From the NCBI GenBank assembly GCA_015075175.1, contig JABTUV010000001.1, positions 496,001 through 560,000 on the forward strand: a stretch of 64,000 nt of DNA, read 5' to 3'. Made by a program: the position numbers and the translations under genes. Below are positions 37,066 to 46,598 of this stretch, piece after piece. Positions within the stretch are counted from its first letter, which is position 1. Every line of letters starts with the position of its first letter. Below the pieces are notes generated by a model that did no database searches, was not told the DNA's origin, and saw only the letters and a program-made list of their open reading frames with translations. Source of the DNA: a bacterium (GTDB lineage Bacteria > Hinthialibacterota > Hinthialibacteria > H5-UNCL2).

Positions 37066-38040
37066 ATGCCCGCCGCGACCCAGGCGCGGGAGGCCGTCCC
37101 GCGCGAACTGCTCAAGAAGGTCCTGCGCATTGAAATCCGCACCAACCGAATGGTCAACGACATTCTGGCGGGCGAATACCACTCGGTGTTCAAGGGCCAG
37201 GGCATGGAGTTCCAGGAGGTGCGCGAGTACCAGGCCGGCGACGACGTTCGCAGCATCGACTGGAACGTGACCGCGCGCATGGGCCATCCCTTCGTGAAGC
37301 GATTCGTGGAGGAGCGCAGGCTGACGGTGATGCTCTGGTGGACGCCTCCCTCGTAAGGAGATTTCGGTACCGCCACGCAGATGAAGCGTGGTAGCGGTGG
37401 AAATCTGCGCGCTATTGCCTTCTCCGCCATCAAGAACAACGACCGCGTGGGGCTGATCATCTTTACCGACGACGTGGAGTTGTACGTGCCGCCCAAGAAG
37501 GGCAAGAAGCACGTGCTGCGGCTGATCCGGGAGCTGTTGGCCTTTCGGCCCACGCACGGGCGCACGGACATCGGCGGGGCGTTGGATTTCCTCAACCGCG
37601 TCTCGCGGCGCAACAGCGTGGTATTCGTGGTGAGCGACTTTCTGGGCGGGGATTTCGAGTCGGCGTTGAAAGTGGCCAATCGCAAGCACGACGTGGTTAC
37701 GCTGACCATCGTGGATCCGCGCGAGGTGTCGCTGCCGCGGCTGGGGCTGATCGAGTTCGAGGATGCGGAGACGGGCGAGACGATTCTCCTGGACACTTCC
37801 AGTCTGGCATCGGCGCGGGGATTCTCGCGCGAGGCGGAGAAGGAGCTCTCCGCGCTGCGGAGCCTCTTCACCCGGCTGGGAGTGGACAACGTGAGAATCA
37901 TGACGGACCGGCCGTATATTCATCCGCTGGTGCGCTTTTTCCAGCGCGCGGCGGCGTACGGAGGATGGAGTGCGGCAGCTGCTGCCGCGTCTTACTATGT
38001 AGTCGCGCAGCGTACTGCTGCGCACCCTTTTAAGTACTAA
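37066..38040 (+). CDS. DUF58 protein (VWA-like), frameshifted
   Basis: About 325 aa when restored. The DUF58 signature is DDVRSIDWNVTARMGHPFVKRFVEERRLTV, interrupted here by short gaps only in numbering; the VWA-like part resumes with AFSAIKNNDRVGLIIFTD. Between 37330 and 37425 several bases are missing: the expected LLVDAS, FGTATQMKR and EICALL are visible in different frames, and a TAA falls at 37354. The last ~25 residues (AAAAAASYYVVAQRTAAH) derive from a TAGTTGCGCAGC-type repeat. Typical partner of MoxR. Confidence 0.85.
37985..38035. repeat. GTCGCGCAGCG-type repeat at the 3' end of the DUF58 gene
   Basis: TAGTCGCGCAGCGTACTGCTGCGCA forms an imperfect hairpin and belongs to the family at 34892 and 60231. 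It supplies the C-terminal residues of the DUF58 protein. Confidence 0.65.
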
Positions 38041-38089
38041 AGGGTGGCACCCTGCTGGGAAAATTGGAGAGGGGAACAAGGAGGCGGGC

Positions 38090-39313
38090 GTGAAGGCGCT
38101 GCAGGTGGTGATCGCGGTTCTTCTGGCGGCGGTGCTGGGCGTGCAGGTTTATCAGATGTCGCGCGGACCGGCGGCGGGGGGCGAGGATGCGGAGAAAATC
38201 CGCAAGTTGGCGATCGCGCTGGAGGAGACGTCGCCGCGCCAGGCGCTGGCGGAGTACGAGCGGTTGGGGCGGGTAGCGGCGCTCTCCGACGAGGAGGCCG
38301 CCAATCTGTACTACAGAATGGGCAACCTGGCGATGGAGCGGCTGAAGGACTACGAGACCGCGCTCACGTACTATCGGCGGGTCGAGGCGCTCTATCCGAA
38401 AAGCAGCGCGGCGCAGAAGGTAGGCGGCAAGATCGTGGTCTGCCTGGAGAACACGGGCCAGAGCGGAGAGGCGCAGCGCGCGCTGGCGCGCACGACCGGG
38501 CTCTCCGAGAGCGACCGGCCGGCGGAGAAGGGCAGCGACGTGCTGGCGGAAGTCGGCGACGCCCGCATCACCCGGCGCGCCTTCGAACTGGCGATGGAGC
38601 AGATGGCGCCGCACAGTTCCAGTCCGGCGCCCCGGACCAAAGAGGAAAAGCTCAATTTTCTCCAAGGCCTGATCGCCAAGGAGCTCTTCTATCGCATGGC
38701 CGTGCGCAAGGGCTACGACAAGGATGAGAAGTTCCTGGAGTACATGGACAACGTCAGGAAGACCTACCTGGGGAACCGCATCTGGGAGGAGGAAGTCACG
38801 AGCAAGGTGCAGGTGACCGACGACGAGTTTCATTCTTTTTACATGCAGAACCGCGAGAAGTTCCGCATCCCGGCCCATTACGCGCGGGTGGGTTTGATCG
38901 TGTGCGACGACGAAGCCGGCGCGCGCAAGGCGCGCGAGCGGATCGAGGCGGGGGAGGATTTCATGGTGGTGGCGTCCGAGGCCAATCGAGAGGCTGCGCT
39001 GCGCGAGGCCAAGGGCATCCTGGCGCCCTTCTACGAGAACCAGGAATCGTCCACGTTTGAGAGGAACCTGCGCCTGTCGCCCCTCTTGCGCGAGACCAAG
39101 AGCGGCGACTTGGTGGGACCGGTGGCGGTGCGCGACGGCTCGGCGGTGATCAAGGTGTTTGAAAAAGAGGAGTCGCGCATCATGCCCTTCGACGAGGCGC
39201 GCAAGACGCGCGCGGACGATTATCGCAACGCGCTCGAGTTCGACCGCAAGCAGCGCCTGATGGAGCACCTGATGAAGACGGACAGGGTCAAGGTGTATGA
39301 AGAGCGGTTGTAG
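38090..39313 (+). CDS. PpiC/SurA-like peptidyl-prolyl isomerase, membrane-anchored
   Basis: 407 aa, GTG start after AAGGAGGCG. N-terminal helix (1-22), a TPR-like helical part (ANLYYRMGNLAMERLKDYETALTYY), a SurA-type chaperone segment (LAEVGDARITRRAFELAMEQM; NFLQGLIAKELFYRMAV) and a parvulin-like domain with FRIPAHYARVGLIV and SGDLVGPVAVRDGSAVIKV. It folds outer-membrane or secreted proteins. Its presence between DUF58 and the BatD-like gene is unusual for Bat operons and adds a folding function to the locus. Confidence 0.82.
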   Translation: MKALQVVIAVLLAAVLGVQVYQMSRGPAAGGEDAEKIRKLAIALEETSPRQALAEYERLGRVAALSDEEAANLYYRMGNLAMERLKDYETALTYYRRVEALYPKSSAAQKVGGKIVVCLENTGQSGEAQRALARTTGLSESDRPAEKGSDVLAEVGDARITRRAFELAMEQMAPHSSSPAPRTKEEKLNFLQGLIAKELFYRMAVRKGYDKDEKFLEYMDNVRKTYLGNRIWEEEVTSKVQVTDDEFHSFYMQNREKFRIPAHYARVGLIVCDDEAGARKARERIEAGEDFMVVASEANREAALREAKGILAPFYENQESSTFERNLRLSPLLRETKSGDLVGPVAVRDGSAVIKVFEKEESRIMPFDEARKTRADDYRNALEFDRKQRLMEHLMKTDRVKVYEERL

Positions 39314-39317
39314 GCGC

Positions 39318-39460
39318 TTTGCAGGCGGGGCTTTCGCCCAACGTCGCACCTCGACACGCGGCCCGAAGGAAGTGCGTGCACGTGAGGGAGGCCGGCGGCG
39401 GGCTGCCGCTGGGGGACTCGGTTTTTTCCTCGTTCGAAACCTGTTGGCCGGTCTGGGCGC
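39318..39460. repeat. repeat related to the CTCGATACGGCC family, upstream of a Bat gene
   Basis: Contains ACCTCGACACGCGGCCCGAAGG and GGGGGACTCGGTTTTTTCC, which match the ends of the elements at 42452-42600 and 43428-43575. Confidence 0.55.
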
Positions 39461-39464
39461 TTTC

Positions 39465-40406
39465 ATGGTGGGATTGGCGAGCGTTCTCCCAGGTTCGGCG
39501 TTCTCGGAGGGCATCGTGTCGGCGACGGCGGAGGTGGATCGGTCGCTGATCAAGATCGGCGACCAGCTGCGGTTGTCGGTGGTGGTGGAGTATCCTGAGG
39601 GTTACGAGGTGGATGCGCCGGGGACGCGGGTGGATCTGGGCCAGTTCGGCATTCTGGACGTGGAGACGCGCCCCGCGAAGAAAGCGAAGGGACGAGTGAC
39701 GGAAGGGGTGGATTTCGACATCTCCACGTACTTCACCGGCAGGTTCGTGATTCCGCCCATCCGCATCGGCTACCGGGACCCGGCGGGGGCGACCGGCGAG
39801 GTGACGACGGAATCCATCGAGATCACGGTGGAAGGCGTTGGGGCGGACGAGGAGGGGGCGGACATCCGTGATGTGGCGCCGCCGGTGGTCGTCGTAGGAC
39901 CGCGCACGCGGGAAGTGGTCGTGTATGGTTCCATCGCTGTGGTCCTGCTGGCGACGTTGGTCTATTGGTTGTGGCGGCGCGGGCGGGTGTTCGCGTCGCC
40001 GCCGGCGGCGCCACTGGACCCGTGGGTGCGGGCGCGGCAGCGGCTGGACGCGCTGGCCGCAAGCGAGATCGTGCGACAGGGCCTGTGCAGGCCGTTCGCC
40101 ACGGAGCTGTCGGAGATCGTGCGCGATTATCTCCTGGAGCGATTCGCCGTACCCGCGCCCAACATGGCGACATATGAAATCCTGGAGGCGTGCCGGTCGC
40201 ATCCGCAGTTGGGCGAACATGCGGGACGGATCGATGCCATCCAGCGCGGTTGCGACCTGGTCAAGTTCGCCAAGTACGAGGCGCGGGGGGAGGAGATGCG
40301 GGGCGTCCTGGAGCACGCTTACGGACTCGTGGCCGCGACCACGCCGGCGCCGCCGAGCGAGCGGGCGCCGGAACCGGAGCCTGAGCCTGCGGAGGTGGGA
40401 GCCTGA
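39465..40406 (+). CDS. DUF4381/BatD-like membrane protein
   Basis: About 313 aa from ATG 39465; the frame is open to 39297, but that stretch is repeat-derived, so the true start is uncertain. A short hydrophobic leader is followed by a beta domain (ATAEVDRSLIKIGDQLRLSV; STYFTGRFVIPPIRIGY), a helix near residues 150-168 and a helical tail with LSEIVRDYLLERFAVPAPNM, the DUF4381-like hallmark. Stop and batA start overlap (TGATG). Probably a second BatD-type partner of the VWA proteins. Confidence 0.7.
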   Translation: MVGLASVLPGSAFSEGIVSATAEVDRSLIKIGDQLRLSVVVEYPEGYEVDAPGTRVDLGQFGILDVETRPAKKAKGRVTEGVDFDISTYFTGRFVIPPIRIGYRDPAGATGEVTTESIEITVEGVGADEEGADIRDVAPPVVVVGPRTREVVVYGSIAVVLLATLVYWLWRRGRVFASPPAAPLDPWVRARQRLDALAASEIVRQGLCRPFATELSEIVRDYLLERFAVPAPNMATYEILEACRSHPQLGEHAGRIDAIQRGCDLVKFAKYEARGEEMRGVLEHAYGLVAATTPAPPSERAPEPEPEPAEVGA

Positions 40407-41401
40407 TGTTCTTCCAGTATCCGCAGTTTCTGTGGCTGCTCTTGGTCATCCCGGTTTTGTCGTGGATGTACGCGACCGGGCGGCTGTCGCGGCGCAGCGC
40501 CATCCGGTACTCGAGTACCGAGCGGCTGCGGCGCGCGCCCAAAAGCCGACGCATCGCCCTGCGCCACAGCGTCTTTGCGCTGCGCATGGCCGTGCTGGCG
40601 CTGCTCATTCTGGCCATGGCGGGTCCGGTTTCGACCAGCGAGATCGAGGACATCTATGCGTCCGGGGTGGACATCGTGCTGACGCTGGACGTGTCCGGGT
40701 CGATGCAGGCGGTGGACCTGGACCGGAGCGGGCGCTCCTCGCGCCTGGACGTGGCCAAGGCGGTCGCCGACGACTTCATCGAGGGCCGCCGCCACGACCG
40801 GATCGGGCTGGTCATTTTCGGCACGGACGCCTTCACCCAGTGCCCCATGACGCTGGATTACAACGTGCTCAAGACGGTTCTGGGCAAGATCGAGCTGGAC
40901 CGGCAGCTGGGCCAGTCGACGGCCATCGGGATGGGGCTGGCCAGCGCGGTGCGGATGCTTCAGAGCGGCGAGGCCAAGTCGAAGGTGATTATTCTGCTCA
41001 CCGACGGCGTCAATAATGCGGGCGACATCGATCCCTTGACGGCGGCGCAACTGGCCAAGGCGCTGGGCGTCCGCGTCTATACCATCGGCGTCGGCTCCGA
41101 GGGCTTCGCGACGACCGGGCCGCGGGACATCCTCGGTTTCTTTGCGCAGCAGCAGGTCCAGATCGACGAGGAGACGCTGAAGAAGATCGCCGCCACGACC
41201 GGCGGCCAGTACTACCGGGTGCGCGACAAGGGCGCGCTGGCCAAGACCTTTGAGGAGATCGACAAGCTGGAGCGCTCGGAGATCAAGTCGGAGGGCTATC
41301 GGCGCTACAGCGAGAAGTTCGCGGGCCTGGCGTTTCCCGCCGTGTTTCTGTTGCTCCTGGAGATGATTTTGGCCAACACGGTGTACCGGAGGCTGCCCTG
41401 A
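40406..41401 (+). CDS. batA: BatA, VWA-domain membrane protein
   Basis: 331 aa. Two N-terminal helices (8-22, 58-74), a VWA domain with complete MIDAS site (DVSGSM 95-100; later TDGVNN) and a C-terminal helix near 308-328. This is the BatA/BatB plan of the Bacteroides aerotolerance operon. It overlaps batB by 1 bp (TGATG). The metal-binding face is predicted to be on the periplasmic side. Confidence 0.9.
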   Translation: MFFQYPQFLWLLLVIPVLSWMYATGRLSRRSAIRYSSTERLRRAPKSRRIALRHSVFALRMAVLALLILAMAGPVSTSEIEDIYASGVDIVLTLDVSGSMQAVDLDRSGRSSRLDVAKAVADDFIEGRRHDRIGLVIFGTDAFTQCPMTLDYNVLKTVLGKIELDRQLGQSTAIGMGLASAVRMLQSGEAKSKVIILLTDGVNNAGDIDPLTAAQLAKALGVRVYTIGVGSEGFATTGPRDILGFFAQQQVQIDEETLKKIAATTGGQYYRVRDKGALAKTFEEIDKLERSEIKSEGYRRYSEKFAGLAFPAVFLLLLEMILANTVYRRLP

Positions 41402-42435
41402 TGCATCTCTTCGGCAAGCCGGAAATGCTGGTTTGGCTGCTCTTGTTGCCGGTGTGCGGCCTCTTTCTGTCGCTCTCCTGGTACCGCAAGGAGCAGGCGC
41501 TGGCGGCGTTCGGCAATCTCGAGCTGGTGCGGCGGTTGATCGCGGAGACCAGTTTCGCCAAGCAGATCGTCAAGCGCGGGCTGGTACTGGCGGCGTTGTG
41601 CTTCATGATCCTGGCGCTGGCGCATCCGCGCTGGGGCGCGCGCGAGGAGACGCTCTCGCGCCGCGGCGTGGACATCGTGGTCGCCTTGGATACTTCCACC
41701 AGCATGTTGGCCGAGGACCAGAAGCCCAATCGAATCGAGAAGGCCAAGGCGGAGATTCGCGGGCTGATCGACCGGCTGGAAGGCGACCGTATCGGCCTCA
41801 TCTGCTTTGCCGGGCAGGCGATCGTGCAATGCCCGCTCACGCTGGATTACGGCGCGGCGCAAATCCTACTCTCCGCCGTGGATACCGACACGGTGGCCTT
41901 TCCGGGGACCAACCTGGCGGAAGCGCTGCGCAAGGCCAGGGAGTCGTTCGTCCAGAAGGAGCTCAAGTACAAGGTGTTGATACTTCTGACCGACGGGGAA
42001 TCGACGGTGGAAGACCCGCTGCCGGTGGCCGAGGAGCTGGCGCGGGCGGGCGTGCGCGTCTATCCCATCGGCTTGGGAGATCCGGCGGGCGCGCCCATTC
42101 CTTACACCGACGAGCGCGGGCAAATGCAGTACAAGAAGGACAAGAACGGCCGGACCATCGTCTCGGCGTTGGACGAAGCCACGCTGCAGAAGATCGCGCT
42201 GGCGACGGGCGGGGCCTATCATCGCGCCAGCGCTGGCGAGTTCGAGCTGGATCGCATCTACGCCGAAGTGCGCAAGGAGGAGGAGAAGGAACTGACCAGC
42301 GAAATCTTCTCGCAGCGGGTGGAGCGCTATCGCTGGTTTCTCGGGGTCGCGCTTGCGCTGCTGGTCGGCGAGACGATGGTGTCGGAGCGGAAGTCGAGAG
42401 TGCGGGCGGCAGTGGAGGCGATGGGGAATGCGTAG
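41401..42435 (+). CDS. batB: BatB, VWA-domain membrane protein
   Basis: 344 aa, same layout as BatA: helices at about 9-27 and 57-74, MIDAS DTSTSM (97-102) and TDGEST, C-terminal helix near 318-333. The insertion PYTDERGQMQYKKDKNG is typical of BatB. ATG overlaps the batA stop, and the next gene starts inside its last 10 bp. Confidence 0.9.
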   Translation: MHLFGKPEMLVWLLLLPVCGLFLSLSWYRKEQALAAFGNLELVRRLIAETSFAKQIVKRGLVLAALCFMILALAHPRWGAREETLSRRGVDIVVALDTSTSMLAEDQKPNRIEKAKAEIRGLIDRLEGDRIGLICFAGQAIVQCPLTLDYGAAQILLSAVDTDTVAFPGTNLAEALRKARESFVQKELKYKVLILLTDGESTVEDPLPVAEELARAGVRVYPIGLGDPAGAPIPYTDERGQMQYKKDKNGRTIVSALDEATLQKIALATGGAYHRASAGEFELDRIYAEVRKEEEKELTSEIFSQRVERYRWFLGVALALLVGETMVSERKSRVRAAVEAMGNA

Positions 42436-43405
42436 GAACCGGTCGTGCGGGATGGCAGCGCGCCGCCGTCCTCTCGATATCCCTCGATACGGCCTTCGGC
42501 CTGCTCGGGACGAGGCGCGGCCCGAAGAAAGATTTCGCACTCATGCGGGCTGGCTGTCGGGCCGCTACTCGAGGACTCGGATTGTTTCTCATTGCTTCGC
42601 TTCCATCAGGGGACTTGAAAGTTTTCAGTTGCTTGCGCTGGTCGTGCTGGCGCCGCTGCTTTTGGGTTGGATGAATCCGCTGCGGGACGTGACGCGACAG
42701 GGACTGCGGCAGTACCTGGCGGGCGAGTACGACGCGGCCATCCAGTCGTATCTGGACGCCGAGCTGCGCGCGCCGGAGGATGCGCGGCTGGCTTTTTCGC
42801 GCGGCACTATCAACTACAAGATGGGCAAGTACGAAGCGGCGGCGGAGGAGTTCGCCCGAGCGCTGTCGACCGACGATCCCCGTCTGCGGGCGGCCGTCCA
42901 CTACAACCTGGGCAACGTCAAGTTCCGGGAGGAAGACTATCCTTCCGCGATCAACGAGTACATCGAGGCGCTCAAACTGGCGCCCGATCACGCGGACGCC
43001 AAGTTCAATCTCGAGCTGGCCCGCAAGAGGCTCAAGGAACAGATCGACAAGAACAAACAGCAACAGGAACAGCAGCAGCAACAGCAGCAACAGAACCAGG
43101 AGCAGCAGCAACAGCAGCAGTCCGGCGAGCAAAAGGACGAGCAGCAGGAGGAGCAGCAGCAACAACAGCAGAAAGCGGAAGGGAAGGAAGAGGAAGAGAA
43201 GCAAGCCGCCGCCGGACAAGAGAACACGGACGAGGAGAAGCCGTCGGGGCAACAGGCGCAGGAGGAGCCGCGGCAGGCGGAGGAGATCAGCCCCGAGGAG
43301 GCCGAGCGTATCCTGCGCAACCTGGCCCGCGACGAGATGGAGAAGCGGCGCGAAATGCAGCGGCGGCGCGCGACCCGAGTAGGCAACCCGGAGAAGGACT
43401 GGTGA
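42428..43405 (+). CDS. batC: BatC, TPR protein with a Gln-rich tract; repeat-derived N-terminus
   Basis: About 325 aa from ATG 42428. The first ~75 residues come from an inserted repeat (42452-42600); a hydrophobic segment (LLALVVLAPLLLG) then begins the likely native protein, so a start near 42629-42670 is possible. TPR units follow (LAGEYDAAIQSYLDAELRAP; VHYNLGNVKFREEDYPSAI). From 43057 to 43180 CAG/CAA codons encode a Gln/Glu tract with runs of up to eight Gln, then a Glu/Lys-rich tail. Bat TPR proteins probably bridge the VWA proteins. It overlaps batD by 4 bp (GTGA). Confidence 0.8.
   Translation: MRRNRSCGMAARRRPLDIPRYGLRPARDEARPEERFRTHAGWLSGRYSRTRIVSHCFASIRGLESFQLLALVVLAPLLLGWMNPLRDVTRQGLRQYLAGEYDAAIQSYLDAELRAPEDARLAFSRGTINYKMGKYEAAAEEFARALSTDDPRLRAAVHYNLGNVKFREEDYPSAINEYIEALKLAPDHADAKFNLELARKRLKEQIDKNKQQQEQQQQQQQQNQEQQQQQQSGEQKDEQQEEQQQQQQKAEGKEEEEKQAAAGQENTDEEKPSGQQAQEEPRQAEEISPEEAERILRNLARDEMEKRREMQRRRATRVGNPEKDW
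42452..42600. repeat. CTCGATACGGCCTTCGGCC repeat in the 5' part of batC
   Basis: Segments GCCGCCGTCCTCTCGATA, CGGCCCGAAG, TCATGCGGGCTGGCTGTCGG and GAGGACTCGG occur in the same order at 43428-43575 (5' end of batD). The order with CCTCGATACGGCCTTCGGCC differs slightly between the copies. Confidence 0.8.
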
Positions 43406-45438
43406 AGCGATTGGTACGCTTGGAAGACACCTTGCAGCGAACCGCCGTCCTCTCGATACGCGGCCCGAAGCAAAACCTCGCACTCATGCGGGCTGGCTGT
43501 CGGGCCGCTACCCCTCGATACGGCCGTTGGCCTACTCGGGGGACGCCTCGAGGACTCGGGTTTTCTCTTGTCGCGACCACTTGTGGGGGCACGGCGCTAT
43601 TGCGCGTGTTTGTCTGGACGCTTTTCATTGTCTGCGCGTGCCGGGCGGCAGAGGCGCAGGTGGAGGTGCAGGCGCGCGCCGATCGCACCGCGGTGACCAC
43701 GCGCGACGTGATCCAATTGGAGGTGCAGGTCTCGGCGACCGGCGCCATCGGCGACCTGGAGGTGGAGATCGCGCCGGTCGAGGGGTTGACCATCGAGCGT
43801 TTGCCCAGCGTTTCGACCTCGTTCACCATCATCAACGGCCGGCAGAGCAGCATGCGCACTTACGTGTACCGGGTCACGCCGCAGCGCGCGGGTACCTACA
43901 GGCTGGACGGCATCGCCGCGGTGTCGGGCGGCCAGGTGTGGAAGGCCGCGCCGCTCACCCTGCAAGTCACCGACGCGCCGCAACTGCCCCGGGATGTTTC
44001 GCCGGGCACGACCTTCGTCCCCCTACCGCCGGGAACCGACCTGCCCGCGCACTTCCTGCGCGCGACCATCGATCCGGCGACCGCCTACATCGACCAGCCC
44101 GTGCGCATCACCTATGAAGTCTTTACCACCGCCAAGCGCGAGGATGGGCTGGCGTTTGATTCCGACCAGTTGGACCCTTCGCTTCTTTCGGGGCGCGGCT
44201 TCACCGTTTATCCCTTCGACCACGCCGACGCGCGCCGGCAGTATCGCGCCGAGCCGGTGGTCCTCAACGGAGTCGAGTATCTGCGCGTGCGGGTGCGAAG
44301 TTTCTTTCTCTTTCCCGTGACCGCCGGCCGCCATCGCCTGCCGCGCGCGTCCTTAACGCTGGAGATGGTGGACCGGTCCGAGCGGAGGCGGGACTTCTTC
44401 GGCGGCATCGTGTACGGCCGCAAGCAGGTACAACTGCTGTCCGATCCGCTGGAGCTGGAGGTCGTCAGTCTGCCCGAGGCGGGCAAGCCGGCCAGTTTCG
44501 GCGGCGCGGTCGGGCAGTATCGCATGACCGCCTCGCTGGACAAGACGGACGTGAAGGTGGGGGAGCCGGTTACGCTCACGCTCACGATCGCGGGGCAGGG
44601 GCGCGTGGACAACGTGAATACGCCCGAGTTCGGGCCGCTGCCGGATTTCCGGCAGTTCCAGGTCACCTCCGACAAACAGCCGCCCAAGGTGGATGAGAAC
44701 GGCGTGATGGGGGCGATCACGTTCAGTTACGTGCTCGTGCCCAAAAACCAGAACGCGACCAGGCTGCCGGCGCTGGAGTGGTCGTACTTTGATCCGGTGG
44801 AACGGCGGTACAAGACGCTCTCCACCCAGCCGATGGAGCTGGCGGTGCATCCGGGCGAGCTGTCGGACGAGCCGGAGCTGCCGTTGGGCTTTGACGGGCG
44901 GCGGATCAGCTTCGGGTACGAGAACTTGGATTTTCGCGCCATCGTGGCGGACTTGGACCGACTGGGGAGCGCGCCGGCGCTGCTCGTGTACCGGCCGTGG
45001 TTCTGGCTGGTGCAGTTGATCCCGGCGATGTTCATGGCCGGGACCTGGTACTGGCGGCGGGAGCGGATGCGGCGGGCGGCGAATCCGGCGGCGTGGCGGA
45101 GCCGGCGGGCGGCGCGCGCGGCGCGGCGGCGCCTGAAGGAGGCCGAGGCGGTGCGTGCCGGCGGCGACGATGGGCGTTTTTATTCTGCCCTGGCCAACAG
45201 CCTGATCCATTTCGTCTCGGACCGCTTCAACCTGGAGGCGCGAGGCTTGACGCAGAGCGAACTGTGCCGGCGGCTGTGCGCGCAGGGCGCGCCCCGGGAG
45301 GTTTCGGACCGCCTGGGGGAGACGCTCTCGCGCTGGGACCGCCTGCGATTTGCGGGCGAGGCGGGGAATGGCGCGGCCCGTGAGGACGAACTGGCCGCCG
45401 CCCGCCGGCTCATCGACGAATTGGAGAAGTGCCGATGA
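43402..45438 (+). CDS. batD: BatD, large beta-domain membrane protein; repeat-derived N-terminus
   Basis: 678 aa from GTG 43402 (GTGA overlap with batC). Residues about 10-58 are repeat-derived; a signal-like helix (LLRVFVWTLFIVCACRAAEA) follows, then repeated BatD beta domains (VQARADRTAVTTRDVIQLEV; ATIDPATAYIDQPVRITYEV; MTASLDKTDVKVGEPVTLTL), a helix near 527-545 and a cytoplasmic helical tail. Characteristic BatD phrases such as INGRQSSMRTYVYRVTPQRAG confirm the assignment. Partner of BatA/BatB in envelope stress tolerance. Confidence 0.88.
   Translation: MKRLVRLEDTLQRTAVLSIRGPKQNLALMRAGCRAATPRYGRWPTRGTPRGLGFSLVATTCGGTALLRVFVWTLFIVCACRAAEAQVEVQARADRTAVTTRDVIQLEVQVSATGAIGDLEVEIAPVEGLTIERLPSVSTSFTIINGRQSSMRTYVYRVTPQRAGTYRLDGIAAVSGGQVWKAAPLTLQVTDAPQLPRDVSPGTTFVPLPPGTDLPAHFLRATIDPATAYIDQPVRITYEVFTTAKREDGLAFDSDQLDPSLLSGRGFTVYPFDHADARRQYRAEPVVLNGVEYLRVRVRSFFLFPVTAGRHRLPRASLTLEMVDRSERRRDFFGGIVYGRKQVQLLSDPLELEVVSLPEAGKPASFGGAVGQYRMTASLDKTDVKVGEPVTLTLTIAGQGRVDNVNTPEFGPLPDFRQFQVTSDKQPPKVDENGVMGAITFSYVLVPKNQNATRLPALEWSYFDPVERRYKTLSTQPMELAVHPGELSDEPELPLGFDGRRISFGYENLDFRAIVADLDRLGSAPALLVYRPWFWLVQLIPAMFMAGTWYWRRERMRRAANPAAWRSRRAARAARRRLKEAEAVRAGGDDGRFYSALANSLIHFVSDRFNLEARGLTQSELCRRLCAQGAPREVSDRLGETLSRWDRLRFAGEAGNGAAREDELAAARRLIDELEKCR
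43428..43575. repeat. CTCGATACGGCC repeat in the 5' part of batD
   Basis: Second clear copy of the element at 42452-42600; translated here as VLSIRGPKQNLALMRAGC and PRYGRWPTRGT. Confidence 0.8.
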
Positions 45439-46261
45439 TGGCGCGCCTGGCGCTCGTGGCCCTGCTTGCCGGTTGGCCGGCGACGCACGCCGCCACGGTT
45501 CCGGCGCTGTTCTCCGCCGGCAACGCCGCCTTCGCTTCCGGCCAGTACGAGCAGGCGATCGACTTTTACAGCCAGGCGCTGGACCTGGGGGAGGCGCCGC
45601 CGGCCGTCTATTACAACCTGGGCTGCGCGCTTTTCGCCGCGAAAGACTGGGAGAAGCAGTACTTGCGTTTGAACGCGCCAAGCTCTACAGTCCCCGTTTC
45701 GCGGACCTGAACCACAATCTGGACGTGATACGCGGGCAGTTTCTGGCCGACCAGGACCTGGTGAAGCCGCCGGCAGGCGTGCGCGGCGCCCTGGCGCGGT
45801 TTCTGGAAGGGCTGACGGAGAACGAGTGGATCGCGCTGGTAGTCTTGTGGTTCTGGTCGGCGGTGGGCTGCCTGTGGCTGCGCTGGATGATGGAGCGGCC
45901 GCTGGCGCGGCTGCTCTCGCTGTACGGATTTCTGACGGCGGGTTTCCTGTTCGTCTGCGCGGGCGGGTTGTGCGCGGTCAAGCTGGGGGAGAATCGGCCC
46001 GAGACGCGGGCCATCGTGCTTGCGGCGGAGCTGGCGGTGCAACAGTCGCCGGGGGGACGCGAGGATACGCTGTTTCGCCTGCACGCGGGCAGTCCGGTGC
46101 GCGTCGAGGATCGCCGCGGCGGCTGGCTCTTCATCCGGCTGCCCAACGGCGCCGCCGGCTGGGCGCCCGAAGACGCCCTCGGGTTCGTGCGTCCCCGGGA
46201 TAGAAAACGCGCGGAGGAATTTCTCTTGAAAACTCAAACCATGACTGGAAAGGAGCATTGA
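45435..46261 (+). CDS. batE: BatE-like TPR/SH3 membrane protein, frameshifted
   Basis: About 275 aa when restored. ATG 45435 overlaps the batD stop. Signal peptide (1-20), a TPR ([30 protein letters not shown]), then a frame break near 45650, after which [16 protein letters not shown] continues the repeat. Two helices follow, then a bacterial SH3-like domain ([34 protein letters not shown]). This order, TPR-TM-TM-SH3, is that of BatE. The stop is immediately before groES, 1 bp away. Confidence 0.82.
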
Positions 46262-46262
46262 C

Positions 46263-46574
46263 ATGGCAACCGCAACCAAGAAGAAAGTCGGCATCCGACC
46301 GCTTTCGGATCGCGTGCTCATCAAGCCGCTGGAAGAGGGTGAGGACAGGGTCGGCAGTCTCTACATTCCCGACACGGCCAAGGAGAAGCCCATGCAGGGC
46401 ACGGTTGTGGCGATCGGGACCGGCAAGCTGGACGATGCCGGCAAGTTGATCCCCTTCAGCGTGAAGGCGGGCGACAAGGTGCTGTACGGCAAGTACAGCG
46501 GAACGGAAGTGAAGCTGGACGGCGACGAGTACCTGATGATGCGCGAGAGCGATCTTCTGGCGATCATCTCCTAG
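46263..46574 (+). CDS. groES: GroES (Hsp10) co-chaperonin
   Basis: 103 aa. Typical start [17 protein letters not shown], mobile loop region [16 protein letters not shown] and [25 protein letters not shown] site precedes ATG 46263. It begins one base after batE, and I see no CIRCE inverted repeat or sigma32 promoter in front, so expression seems to depend on upstream promoters or one hidden in batE. Confidence 0.96.
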   Translation: MATATKKKVGIRPLSDRVLIKPLEEGEDRVGSLYIPDTAKEKPMQGTVVAIGTGKLDDAGKLIPFSVKAGDKVLYGKYSGTEVKLDGDEYLMMRESDLLAIIS

Positions 46575-46598
46575 TCGGAAAGAAAGGAACCAATCATC

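Noticed and set aside
46200-46262. CIRCE operator or heat-shock promoter before groES
   Set aside because: CTTGAAA occurs near 46224 but no matching -10 follows, and no TTAGCACTC inverted repeat was found.
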